Source of the DNA: Niabella sp.
Lineage (GTDB): Bacteria > Bacteroidota > Bacteroidia > Chitinophagales > Chitinophagaceae
DNA length: 64,000 nt
Direction of reading: 5' to 3'
Assembly: GCA_027493055.1 (NCBI GenBank)
Contig: JAPUDO010000060.1
Coordinates: 1-64,000 of the forward strand
A program made the position numbers and the translations under genes. The notes below the pieces were generated by a model. It saw only the letters and a program-made list of their open reading frames with translations. It made no database searches and was not told where the DNA came from. This document shows positions 1 to 8,495 of the stretch, one piece after another (positions within the stretch are counted from its first letter, which is position 1; each line of letters begins with the position of its first letter).

Positions 1-90
1 CCGGCATTTTCACGGGATGGGAAACGGCTTTATTATTCAAGGCCATTGGATGAAAAGTATGCCGGTATTTTTTATTGTGATATAAAGTAG
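1..90 (+). CDS. C-terminal end of an upstream protein, possibly a beta-propeller
   Basis: An open frame enters from the left edge and stops at a TAG at 88-90, seven bases before the next gene's ATG. It encodes 29 residues. The visible piece contains FSRDGKRLYYSRP and ends in GIFYCDIK, a pattern like the last blade of a PD40/TolB-type or sialidase-like beta-propeller, in which 'S.DGK.LYYS' recurs once per blade. The sequence shows directly only that the frame is open and ends just before a same-strand gene. The family guess is weak because 29 residues cannot define a fold. It is probably cotranscribed with the sulfatase that follows. Confidence 0.45.
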   Translation, partial: PAFSRDGKRLYYSRPLDEKYAGIFYCDIK

Positions 91-96
91 TATGCG

Positions 97-1488
97 ATGA
101 ATGTAAAATGGATCAGTATAATAGCTTTTTGTTTTTGGGGTTGGATGCCTGCCGAAGGCCAGAAAACGAATACGCCCAAAAATATTCTTATTATCATTAC
201 CGATCAGCAATCGGCAGATGCTATGAGCGCTGTTATAGGCAATCGGTATTTGCATACACCTAATATGGATGCGTTGGCAAAAAGCGGTATCCGCTTTACC
301 AGGGCCTATTGTGCCAACCCGCTTTGCACACCGTCACGATCATCTATGTTTACCGGCAGGTATCCGCATGAGTTGGGAGTGATGGATAATGAAGTGCCCA
401 GGGCAGATACGACACTATTTCCTGTTATGGGTACTTTGTTTGCTGCTAAAGGTTACGAGACAGGATATGTAGGAAAATGGCACGTACCCGCATTTCCGTT
501 AAAAAACAAAGAGATCAGTGGTTTTCAATGGACAGAAAATAACCAGTTGGGAGGATCGGATAGCCTGCTTCCCGGTTCCGCAATTCGCTTCATTAATAAG
601 GAAAGGAAGCAGCCTTTTTTGCTTGTGGTTTCTTTTATTAATCCGCATAATATATGCGAATGGGCAAGGGGGGATCGCTTACCGGACGGAGATATAGGTA
701 CTCCTCCCGCCCTGGCCGATTATCCTCCGTTGCTGCCTAATTATGCTCCTACGCTTAATGAAAGCGATGTGAACCGGGATATGCGTATGTTTACCCAGGC
801 TAACCCAAAATTCCCCGTAGGAAATTTTACCGATTCACAATGGCGTGAATACCGCTGGGCTTATTACCGCATGATTGAAAAAGTAGATGCACATATCGGA
901 ACGGTAATAGACGCGTTAAAAGCATCGGGCCGGTATGAAAATACGCTCATTGTATTTTTGAGCGATCATGGCGATATGCAGGGCGCACATCAATGGAATC
1001 AAAAAACCGTTTTTTATGAAGAATCTGCCCGGGTTCCGTTTATTTTATCAGGCCCTGGGTTAAAGCCAAAAACTTCAAACCTGCTTGTCAATACCGGTGT
1101 TGATCTGATCCCCACTATTTGTGCCTATGCCGGGATCAGTTTACCGGCGTCATTGCCGGGTTGTAATATTTTGAAACCGGATTCTTACAGGCAATATGTT
1201 GTTGCTGCTAACAGGCTGGCTATTGGTAAAGATATACCCGGTAAAAAAAGTTTTAAGCCCGAAGGGCGGATGGTGCGCAGTGAGCACTTTAAATACTGGA
1301 TATACGATAAGGGAAAGCAACGGGAGTCATTGTTTGATATGGATACAGATCCCGGTGAAATGCAGGATCTGGCCCGCCTGCCTCGGTACAGGAGCGTGCT
1401 GGAACTGCACAGGCAATATTTAAAAGAATGGGCGGAAAAGTATAAGGACGACAAAGCATTGGAAATGTTGCAATATCAAGATTTATAA
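97..1488 (+). CDS. S1 family sulfatase
   Basis: A 463-residue secreted type I sulfatase that hydrolyses sulfate esters (or N-sulfate) on glycans. The N-terminus is a short hydrophobic signal peptide (residues 1-21, ending in PAEG). The sulfatase signature CTPSR starts at Cys77, which must be converted to formylglycine. A metal-binding TDQQ motif is at residues 35-38, and SDHGD near Asp290/His291 carries the second metal-binding pair. The 'TDQQ' form, with Gln after the first Asp, and the downstream GAHQWNQKT resemble choline-sulfatase and heparan-type sulfatases more than the ADDMG arylsulfatases. The next sulfatase starts three bases after the stop, so the two are surely in one operon. Which sulfate it removes cannot be read from the sequence. 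Confidence 0.9.
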   Translation: MNVKWISIIAFCFWGWMPAEGQKTNTPKNILIIITDQQSADAMSAVIGNRYLHTPNMDALAKSGIRFTRAYCANPLCTPSRSSMFTGRYPHELGVMDNEVPRADTTLFPVMGTLFAAKGYETGYVGKWHVPAFPLKNKEISGFQWTENNQLGGSDSLLPGSAIRFINKERKQPFLLVVSFINPHNICEWARGDRLPDGDIGTPPALADYPPLLPNYAPTLNESDVNRDMRMFTQANPKFPVGNFTDSQWREYRWAYYRMIEKVDAHIGTVIDALKASGRYENTLIVFLSDHGDMQGAHQWNQKTVFYEESARVPFILSGPGLKPKTSNLLVNTGVDLIPTICAYAGISLPASLPGCNILKPDSYRQYVVAANRLAIGKDIPGKKSFKPEGRMVRSEHFKYWIYDKGKQRESLFDMDTDPGEMQDLARLPRYRSVLELHRQYLKEWAEKYKDDKALEMLQYQDL

Positions 1489-1491
1489 AAG

Positions 1492-3072
1492 ATGAACTAT
1501 TTATTTCGATTATTTAACAAGAAAACAGCCTGTCCCAAAAGTAGATTTGGTGGTCATATTGAGCTTGACAAAATATTCATAACTAAATTATGGGCCTTCG
1601 CCAAGCTCAGGCTGACAATCCTTTTGAGGCAATCTCTGCTGTTAATATTATTAAATGTAGCAGCCCTGCAGCTAAGTGCGCAGCAAAAAAAGCTGAATGT
1701 GCTTTTCATCATTGCTGACGATTTGAATTGCGATCTGGGGGTTTATGATCACTACCTGGTTAAAACACCTAATATTGATAAACTTGCAAAACAGGGCATG
1801 ATGTTTACCAATGCTTTTTGCAACTATCCTTTGTGTGGCCCCTCACGCGCTAGTATGATGACAGGTCTTTATCCTGATCAGACAGGCCATTATCAGTTGC
1901 GTGATTATATAAGACAGCATGTGCCTGACGTGATTACAATGTCGCAGAATTTTATGCGGCAGGGCTACACCGCTGCCCGTGTGGGCAAAATGTATCACTA
2001 CGATAACCCCGGTGGCATCGGCACACCCGGCCACGATGACTCCGCCTCCTGGAATGAAAGGTATTATCCCAGGGGTATTGATAAAGATATTGAGGATAAA
2101 ATTTTTAGCCTGAAGCCGGGAAGGTTTGGCGCTACTTTAAGCTGGTTGGCTGCCGAAGGTAAAGATGAAGAGCATACTGATGGGAAAGTGGCTACCCAAG
2201 CCATCGGATTGCTTACAAAATATAAAGAAACGCATACACCATTTTTTCTTGGAGTAGGCTTTTACAAGCCACACACGCCTTTTGTGGCGCCTGCCAAATA
2301 TTTTGATCTGTATAATGTTAACAACATAAAAGTACCTCATATAGACAATGACTACTTTTCTGCCCTACCGGAGCCGGCAGTCGCGGGATTGCAGTATTAC
2401 AAAGAGCAGTTAAATCTGCCAGATTCCCTGGCCAGAAGGGCCATTCAGGGTTATTATGCTACTATCTCTTTTTTAGATGCCCAGGTAGGCAGGGTTTTAA
2501 GTGCATTGGACAGCTTAGGCCTCAGGGACAATACAATTGTAGTATTCACTTCCGATCACGGATATCATATGGGTGAGCACGGTTACTACCAGAAAAATAC
2601 ACTGTTTGAAAACTCAGACAGGATACCCATGATCATTTCTTATCCCGGCATGGGGCAAACAGGAAAGATTAGCCGTTCTATTGTTGAGATCATAGATCTG
2701 TATCCTACCCTTAGTGACCTTGCCGGTTTAAAAGTGCCGGAATATGTGACGGGGCGCAGCTTTAAAAAGATATTAAACAATCCAGATCAAAGAACAAGGG
2801 ACAATGCTTTAAGCCAGATGAGTGGTGGTTATACGTTAAGAACGCCGGAGTACAGGTACACGCGCTGGGGCAATGGAGGGCCGGGTATGATAGAACTCTA
2901 TGATCGCCATGCAGATCCCGGTGAAATGAAAAACCTGGCGAAGTATAAGCAGTATGAACCTGTTATAAAAAAGCTGGACACACAACTTACCAAACGGATA
3001 AAAGAGGTGGCTGTTCCGCCTAAAGGATTAAAGGTTTTTAAAATTCCTGGATCTGATAAGAACGTACATTAA
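1492..3072 (+). CDS. S1 sulfatase, iduronate-2-sulfatase-like, tandem copy 1 with an extended N-terminus
   Basis: A 526-residue sulfatase with CGPSR at Cys115, ADD at residues 75-77 and SDHGYHMGEHG at Asp355/His356. The IADDLNCDLGVYD opening and the YPDQTGHYQ stretch fit the iduronate-2-sulfatase type (S1_7-like). It is a close paralogue of the next gene; both begin MNYL and share most motifs. This copy has 32 extra residues before its signal peptide (about residues 12-46), encoded by a palindromic repeat inserted at about 1540-1620. The hydrophobic segment LLLILLNVAALQLSAQ follows, so export may still work. No ATG lies between the insertion and the mature domain, so the long start is kept. 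The substrate is unknown. Confidence 0.9.
   Translation: MNYLFRLFNKKTACPKSRFGGHIELDKIFITKLWAFAKLRLTILLRQSLLLILLNVAALQLSAQQKKLNVLFIIADDLNCDLGVYDHYLVKTPNIDKLAKQGMMFTNAFCNYPLCGPSRASMMTGLYPDQTGHYQLRDYIRQHVPDVITMSQNFMRQGYTAARVGKMYHYDNPGGIGTPGHDDSASWNERYYPRGIDKDIEDKIFSLKPGRFGATLSWLAAEGKDEEHTDGKVATQAIGLLTKYKETHTPFFLGVGFYKPHTPFVAPAKYFDLYNVNNIKVPHIDNDYFSALPEPAVAGLQYYKEQLNLPDSLARRAIQGYYATISFLDAQVGRVLSALDSLGLRDNTIVVFTSDHGYHMGEHGYYQKNTLFENSDRIPMIISYPGMGQTGKISRSIVEIIDLYPTLSDLAGLKVPEYVTGRSFKKILNNPDQRTRDNALSQMSGGYTLRTPEYRYTRWGNGGPGMIELYDRHADPGEMKNLAKYKQYEPVIKKLDTQLTKRIKEVAVPPKGLKVFKIPGSDKNVH
1540..1620. repeat. REP-like palindromic repeat inserted inside a sulfatase gene
   Basis: Inverted arms at 1554-1567 and 1602-1615 match at 11 of 14 positions around a 34 bp centre. 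The right end, 1596-1617, is a 22-mer that recurs at 51716-51737 with two differences. The core is CAAGCTCAG on one side and TGAGCTTG on the other. It interrupts the region homologous to the signal-peptide start of the neighbouring paralogue, in frame and without a stop. It looks like a small non-coding dispersed element of the REP type, common in Chitinophagaceae-like genomes (general knowledge, not searched). The exact borders are uncertain by about 15 bases. Confidence 0.6.
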
Positions 3073-3094
3073 AATATTTAAATAACTATAAAAG

Positions 3095-4579
3095 ATGAAC
3101 TATTTATTGTGGTTGTTTAAGAGATGTTGCAGCAATAACTGGTTATTGTTGATTGTGCTCACTGTTGGGTCTTTGCCATCGAATGCGCAACAAAAAAAGA
3201 TGAATGTACTTTTTATCATTGCGGATGATTTGAATTGCGATCTGGGGGCTTATGATCACTACCTGGTTAAAACGCCTAATATTGATAAGCTTGCAAAACA
3301 GGGAATGATGTTTACCAATGCTTTTTGCAATTTTCCTTTGTGCGGCCCTTCCCGTGGGAGTATGATGACGGGACTTTATCCCGATCAGACCGGTCATTAC
3401 CAGCTGCATGACTACATCAGACAGCATGTCCCTGATGTAATTACGATGTCGCAGAACTTTATGAGGCAGGGCTACACGGCTGCCCGTGTAGGAAAAATAT
3501 ATCATTATGATAATCCAAATGGTATTGGAACGCCGGGCCATGATGACGCTGCCTCCTGGAGCGAAAGGTATTATCCCAGGGGAATTGACAGGGATATTGA
3601 GGATAAAATTTTTAGCCTGAAACCGGGCGCTTTTGGAGCAACGTTAAGCTGGCTTTCGGCTGAAGGGAATGATGAAGACCATACAGATGGAAAAGTGGCG
3701 CTGCAAGCAATTGAACTGCTTAAAAAATATAAAGAAGAAGATACGCCGTTTTTCCTGGGTGTAGGCTTTTATAAGCCGCATACACCTTATGTAGCACCTT
3801 CTAAATATTTTAATCTGTATAACAGGGATGATATCCGGGTGCCGCAGGTGGATCCCGGGTATTTTTCAACATTGCCCAAACCGGCGGCAAAAAATTTAAC
3901 CCGCTTTAAAGAACAACTGAACTTACCGGATTCGCTGGCCCGTTGCGCTATACAAGGGTATTATGCGGTTATCTCGTTTATGGATGCGCAGGTGGGTAAA
4001 GTGCTACATGCGCTGGACAGCCTGGGTCTAAGAGAGAACACGATTGTTGTATTTACATCTGATCATGGGTATCACATGGGTGAGCATGGTTATTATCAGA
4101 AGTTAACACTATTTGAAAATTCGGACAGGATACCGATGATCGTTTCTTATCCCGGCATGAAGCAAAAAGGAAAAGTGAGCCATTCTATTGTTGAAATAAT
4201 TGATTTGTATCCTACCCTTAGTGATATGGCTGGTTTAAAAGTACCGGAGTATGTGGCCGGGCGCAGCTTTAAAAAAGTATTAAATGATCCTGATAAAATA
4301 ACAAGGAGCAGTGCCTTAAGCCAGATCAGCGGAGGATATACATTAAGAACACCAGATTACAGATATACACGCTGGGGTAACGGAGGAGTGGATATGACAG
4401 AGCTGTATGACCGCCGTATGGATCCTGATGAAATGAAAAATATAGCTAAGCGTGCTGAATATGCGGGGATAATAAAAAAGCTGGATCAGCAGTTATCAGC
4501 AAGGCTAGAGGAATCTGCACGGCCGCCTAAAGGATTAAAGATATTTAAAACATTGGAATCTGATCGAAATGCGCATTGA
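3095..4579 (+). CDS. S1 sulfatase, iduronate-2-sulfatase-like, tandem copy 2
   Basis: A 494-residue sulfatase with signal peptide residues 1-31 (NNWLLLIVLTVGSLPSNAQ), ADD at 43-45, CGPSR at Cys83 and SDHGYHMGEHG at Asp323/His324. It is the tandem duplicate of the gene just upstream and has the uninterrupted N-terminus. Both genes share the same bases around the start (AAAAGATGAACTATTTATT), which supports this ATG. Differences are scattered rather than clustered, and both copies keep all visible catalytic residues, so they may remove sulfate from slightly different positions or sugars. The gap to copy 1 is 22 bp. A 62 bp spacer to the next gene shows no terminator. Confidence 0.92.
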   Translation: MNYLLWLFKRCCSNNWLLLIVLTVGSLPSNAQQKKMNVLFIIADDLNCDLGAYDHYLVKTPNIDKLAKQGMMFTNAFCNFPLCGPSRGSMMTGLYPDQTGHYQLHDYIRQHVPDVITMSQNFMRQGYTAARVGKIYHYDNPNGIGTPGHDDAASWSERYYPRGIDRDIEDKIFSLKPGAFGATLSWLSAEGNDEDHTDGKVALQAIELLKKYKEEDTPFFLGVGFYKPHTPYVAPSKYFNLYNRDDIRVPQVDPGYFSTLPKPAAKNLTRFKEQLNLPDSLARCAIQGYYAVISFMDAQVGKVLHALDSLGLRENTIVVFTSDHGYHMGEHGYYQKLTLFENSDRIPMIVSYPGMKQKGKVSHSIVEIIDLYPTLSDMAGLKVPEYVAGRSFKKVLNDPDKITRSSALSQISGGYTLRTPDYRYTRWGNGGVDMTELYDRRMDPDEMKNIAKRAEYAGIIKKLDQQLSARLEESARPPKGLKIFKTLESDRNAH

Positions 4580-4641
4580 TGAATCAGTTGTGTCAGGTGT
4601 CCTCGCCCTACACATATATTCTATTACCAGAGGCGATGTAA

Positions 4642-6126
4642 ATGTATATAAAGATTAAAAATTCAGGAATGAAGAGATCTGTATTTTTTATACTGTTAAT
4701 AGCACTATGCTTTTCTGCTTTTGCAGAAAAAGAGAGAGACTCTCTGCCCGTAGCTGCACCAGACTTGCAAAGCAAACCTAATATTATTTATATCCTGGCA
4801 GATGATATGGGGTATGGGGATTTGAGCTGCTATGGGCAGGAGCGTTTTCAGACACCGAACATTGACCACCTTGCAAAAGAAGGAATGCAATTTATGCAGC
4901 ATTATGCAGGGACTGCTGTATGCGCGCCCTCGAGATCCGTGTTAATGACAGGGCAGCACACCGGCTACACACCTATAAGAGGTAATAGTACGGGCAATAA
5001 AAAACCAGCCTTCCTGCCGGATTCCGTGATTACAATAGCAGAGATCATGAAAAAAGCAGGCTATGCTACAGGCGCTTTTGGCAAATGGGGCCTGGGTCCT
5101 GTAGGTTCTGAAGGGGATCCGAATAAACAGGGGTTTGATGAATTCTATGGATATAATTCGCAGGGCCTGGCGCACAGCTACTATCCTGATTTTTTAATAC
5201 ATAACAAGGAAAGAGTAATTCTTACGAAAAATCATCCTGATAAAAAAGTGGATTATGCACCTGAGCTGATCCACCGGCAGGTGATGAACTTTATTGATAA
5301 AAACCACGATAAGCCGTTTTTTATTTACTATCCAACAATTATACCTCATGCGGAGTTGGTAGCGCCCGAAGCATATATGGCTAAGTTCAGGGGAAAGCTG
5401 CTGCCAGAGAAATCATTTAATGGTGTAAAATACGGCGCGCCTAATTACAAAAGAGGCGGCTATGAGAGCCAACCGGAAGCCCACGCCGCATTTGCTGCCA
5501 TGATTACTTTGTTAGATGACCAGGTGGGAGAAATAATGGATCGGCTGAAGAAATACGGGATTGATAATAATACGATAGTGATCTTCACTTCAGATAATGG
5601 CCCGCACCTGGAAGCCGGTGCCGACCCTGAATACTTTAACAGCAATGGGCCCTGGCGCGGCTATAAGCGCGATTTGTACGAAGGCGGCATACGTGAACCG
5701 ATGCTGGCCCGCTGGCCGAAGTATATAGCGCCGGGCAGTAAAACTGATCACATCTCCGCTTTTTGGGATGTACTGCCCACGTTTGCTGAGATAGTACAGC
5801 AGCAACCTCCGCAGGATATCCAGGGAATATCCTTTGTGCCAACACTTACGGGCAAAGGAAAACAAAAGGAGCATGACTATCTGTACTGGGAGTTTCATGA
5901 GTGGGAAGGTCGTCAGGCCATAAGAAGGGGCAAATGGAAATATGTCGTCTACAATGTGCTCAATAAAGAAAAAAGGAAAGCAATGTTGTTTGACCTGGAT
6001 ACGGACCCAGGCGAAACGAAAGATATAGCAGCACAACATCCAGACATAGTGAAAGAGTTGCAAACATTGATGGATCGTTCAAGGGTCCCTTCATCATCAT
6101 TCCCTTTTGTTGAAAATATAAAATGA
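4642..6126 (+). CDS. S1 sulfatase, arylsulfatase A type
   Basis: A sulfatase of up to 494 residues. ADDMGYGDLSCYG opens the catalytic domain (Asp54/Asp55), CAPSR is at Cys94, followed by MTGQHTGYTPIRGN, and TSDNGPH lies at Asp318/Asn319. This is the classical arylsulfatase A-like arrangement and differs clearly from the two preceding sulfatases. An alternative start at 4669 (MKRSVFFILLIALCFSAFA) gives a tidier signal peptide; the upstream ATG at 4642 only adds nine residues, and neither has a clear ribosome-binding site. Its stop overlaps the start of the GH78 gene by 4 bp (ATGA), so the two are translationally coupled, suggesting action on a sulfated rhamnose-containing unit (inference). Confidence 0.9.
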   Translation: MYIKIKNSGMKRSVFFILLIALCFSAFAEKERDSLPVAAPDLQSKPNIIYILADDMGYGDLSCYGQERFQTPNIDHLAKEGMQFMQHYAGTAVCAPSRSVLMTGQHTGYTPIRGNSTGNKKPAFLPDSVITIAEIMKKAGYATGAFGKWGLGPVGSEGDPNKQGFDEFYGYNSQGLAHSYYPDFLIHNKERVILTKNHPDKKVDYAPELIHRQVMNFIDKNHDKPFFIYYPTIIPHAELVAPEAYMAKFRGKLLPEKSFNGVKYGAPNYKRGGYESQPEAHAAFAAMITLLDDQVGEIMDRLKKYGIDNNTIVIFTSDNGPHLEAGADPEYFNSNGPWRGYKRDLYEGGIREPMLARWPKYIAPGSKTDHISAFWDVLPTFAEIVQQQPPQDIQGISFVPTLTGKGKQKEHDYLYWEFHEWEGRQAIRRGKWKYVVYNVLNKEKRKAMLFDLDTDPGETKDIAAQHPDIVKELQTLMDRSRVPSSSFPFVENIK

Positions 6127-8477
6127 ATAGGATCCTGCATACAGGCTTATTGCTTCTTTGGATGGTATTTCCCTTTTGGTCAAATGCATCCGATGTAGAC
6201 CTTAGTGCCAAATGGCCTGCCTACTGGATCACCTGCCCGGGTGCTTCGGCATCTGGCTACGGCGTGTATCATTTTCGCAAAGAGTTTGAGTTGAGGAATA
6301 TACCGGAAAAGTTCGTGCTCAATATTTCGGCAGACAACCGCTACCGTTTTTTTGTGAACGGGGTAATGGTTAGCAAAGGCCCTTCCCGTGGCGATTTGCT
6401 GCACTGGTATTACGAAATAGTTGATATCGCATCGCATTTGAAACAGGGGAAGAATGTGCTTGCTGTTGCTGTATGGAACATGGGTGAGTACCGTCCCCTG
6501 GCACAATTATCTAAACGCACCGGGCTGATTGTGCAAAGCAGCGCAGTTGAAGATTCCTCCGTAAATACTAATCAAAGCTGGAAAGCCGTGCGTAATACAG
6601 CTTATGCACCTGTTACATCGTTTAACTATTTTGTAGGCGCGTCCGATAGTGTAAATGCAGCTGCTTATCCCTGGGGGTGGGAACAGAGCGATTATAATGA
6701 TAAAAACTGGGCAGATGCCATGTTGCTTGAAAGAGGCACGCCCTATGGATCATCTACCGGCTACACCTGGATACTGGCACCGCAGGACATACCGCAGATG
6801 GAAGAAACAAAACAACGGATAAGCCGTGTGCGAAAGGCTGAAGGAATAAAGGTCGCACCGGAGTGGCCTTCAAAAAACGGCAAACTGCTCATTCCCGCTC
6901 GGAAAAAAGTTGTGTTGCTGATCGATCAGGATTTTTTGACAACAGGCTACCCCGAATTGCTGGTTAGCGGGGGCAAAAATGCAAAGATCAGGTTAAGCTA
7001 TGCCGAAGCCTTGTTTAAGGATAATAAAAAAGGTAATCGTAATGAAGTAGATGGCTATGAAATGATCAGGGCATCATCAGACTGCTTTATTGCAGATGGC
7101 GGAAAACATCGTTTGTTCAGGCCACTGTGGTTCCGTACCTGGCGCTATATTCAAATGGAAATAGAAACAGGCGCTGAGCCATTACAGGTAGAAGATTTCT
7201 ATGGCATGTTTACTGCTTATCCTTTCAAAGAAAACGCCTCTTTTGAAAGCAGTGATAAGAGCCTGGAAAAGATCTGGCAGGCAGGCTGGCGTACCGCGCG
7301 GCTCTGTGCGCATGAAACTTATTTTGATTGTCCCTATTATGAACAGTTGCAGTATATAGGAGATACGCGCATCCAGTCGCTTATTTCTTTGTATGTATCC
7401 GGTGATGACCGCCTGATGAAAAAAGCTATTCGTGCTTTTAACCGCTCCCGTACGTATGAAGGGATCACCGACAGCCGCTTCCCGGGTTATATGCCACAGT
7501 TCATTCCGCCCTTCTCTTTATTCTGGATCAATATGGTGCAGGATCATTGGATGCACCGCGGAGATACCGCTTTGGTAAAGGAATGTTTGCCTGGAATTAA
7601 ATCAGTATTAAACTGGTTCGAAAATAAAATAGATCCTCAAACAGGCATGTTGGGCGCCTTACCGCACTGGAATTTCGTGGATTGGGCCAAGCCCTGGCCC
7701 TGGAACAATGAAAAACCACTGGGTGGTGTGCCTCCGGGCGGGCTCACGGGAGGTTCCTCCATCCTTACGCTGCAGTTTGCTTACACATTGAAAGATGCGG
7801 TTCAGTTATTTTCTCTGATGCATGAAAAAGCCCTGGCGCTTCATTACGGTAAATTATATGAAGCTGTGCTGGCTGCTGTTAAAAAGAATTGCTGGGATGA
7901 TACAAAAAAAATATTTGCAGATGACATCAGTCATGCCAGTTTTAGCCAGCATGCCAATATTATGGCTATTCTTTCGGATGCTTTACCGGCAAACGATCAG
8001 CAAATGCTTTTTAATAAGATTGTTAGTGATACCAGCTTCATACAGGCTACTTTGTATTATCGTTTTTATTTGTTCAGGGCATTAAAAAAAGTAGGTTTAG
8101 GTAATGATTATCTCAATATGCTGCAGCCCTGGAAAGATATGCTGGGCCTGGGGCTTACTACTTTTGCCGAGAAGCCGGAACCCACACGTTCTGACTGCCA
8201 TGCCTGGAGCGCCAGCCCTAATTATGATCTGTTGTCGCTGGTATGTGGCATAGAGCCGGCAGCACCGGGATTCAAGTCAGTGCGTGTAACACCGCACTTG
8301 GGACACCTTAAATATGTAAAGGCAACAATGCCGCATCCGGCAGGTAATATAACCGTGAACCTTTCCACATCAGGTAGTGGATTGTCAGGAGCAATTGAAT
8401 TGCCGGCAGGGGTAAATGGGGTTTTTTTGTATCACGGTAAAACACAGCAGTTGAAACCTGGTAAGAATATTTTTTAA
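6123..8477 (+). CDS. GH78 alpha-L-rhamnosidase
   Basis: A 784-residue secreted enzyme that releases terminal alpha-L-rhamnose by inversion. The signal peptide is residues 1-22. A beta-sandwich domain (FFVNG, about residues 75-140) precedes the (alpha/alpha)6 catalytic barrel. The GH78 acid cluster is explicit: Asp402, Glu407 and Asp414 in DCPYYEQLQYIGDTR follow the D-x4-E-x6-D spacing of characterised GH78 enzymes, with Glu407 the expected general acid. The likely catalytic base is Glu683, just before SDCHAWSASP. A C-terminal beta-sandwich ends the protein. The start overlaps the preceding sulfatase by 4 bp. It is a strong sign that the target glycan contains rhamnose. Confidence 0.92.
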   Translation: MNRILHTGLLLLWMVFPFWSNASDVDLSAKWPAYWITCPGASASGYGVYHFRKEFELRNIPEKFVLNISADNRYRFFVNGVMVSKGPSRGDLLHWYYEIVDIASHLKQGKNVLAVAVWNMGEYRPLAQLSKRTGLIVQSSAVEDSSVNTNQSWKAVRNTAYAPVTSFNYFVGASDSVNAAAYPWGWEQSDYNDKNWADAMLLERGTPYGSSTGYTWILAPQDIPQMEETKQRISRVRKAEGIKVAPEWPSKNGKLLIPARKKVVLLIDQDFLTTGYPELLVSGGKNAKIRLSYAEALFKDNKKGNRNEVDGYEMIRASSDCFIADGGKHRLFRPLWFRTWRYIQMEIETGAEPLQVEDFYGMFTAYPFKENASFESSDKSLEKIWQAGWRTARLCAHETYFDCPYYEQLQYIGDTRIQSLISLYVSGDDRLMKKAIRAFNRSRTYEGITDSRFPGYMPQFIPPFSLFWINMVQDHWMHRGDTALVKECLPGIKSVLNWFENKIDPQTGMLGALPHWNFVDWAKPWPWNNEKPLGGVPPGGLTGGSSILTLQFAYTLKDAVQLFSLMHEKALALHYGKLYEAVLAAVKKNCWDDTKKIFADDISHASFSQHANIMAILSDALPANDQQMLFNKIVSDTSFIQATLYYRFYLFRALKKVGLGNDYLNMLQPWKDMLGLGLTTFAEKPEPTRSDCHAWSASPNYDLLSLVCGIEPAAPGFKSVRVTPHLGHLKYVKATMPHPAGNITVNLSTSGSGLSGAIELPAGVNGVFLYHGKTQQLKPGKNIF

Positions 8478-8495
8478 GAAAATAATATAATTAAA

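Noticed and set aside
5590-6063. Minus-strand open frame of 157 codons
   Set aside because: Antisense shadow of the arylsulfatase-type gene; no start context or domain.
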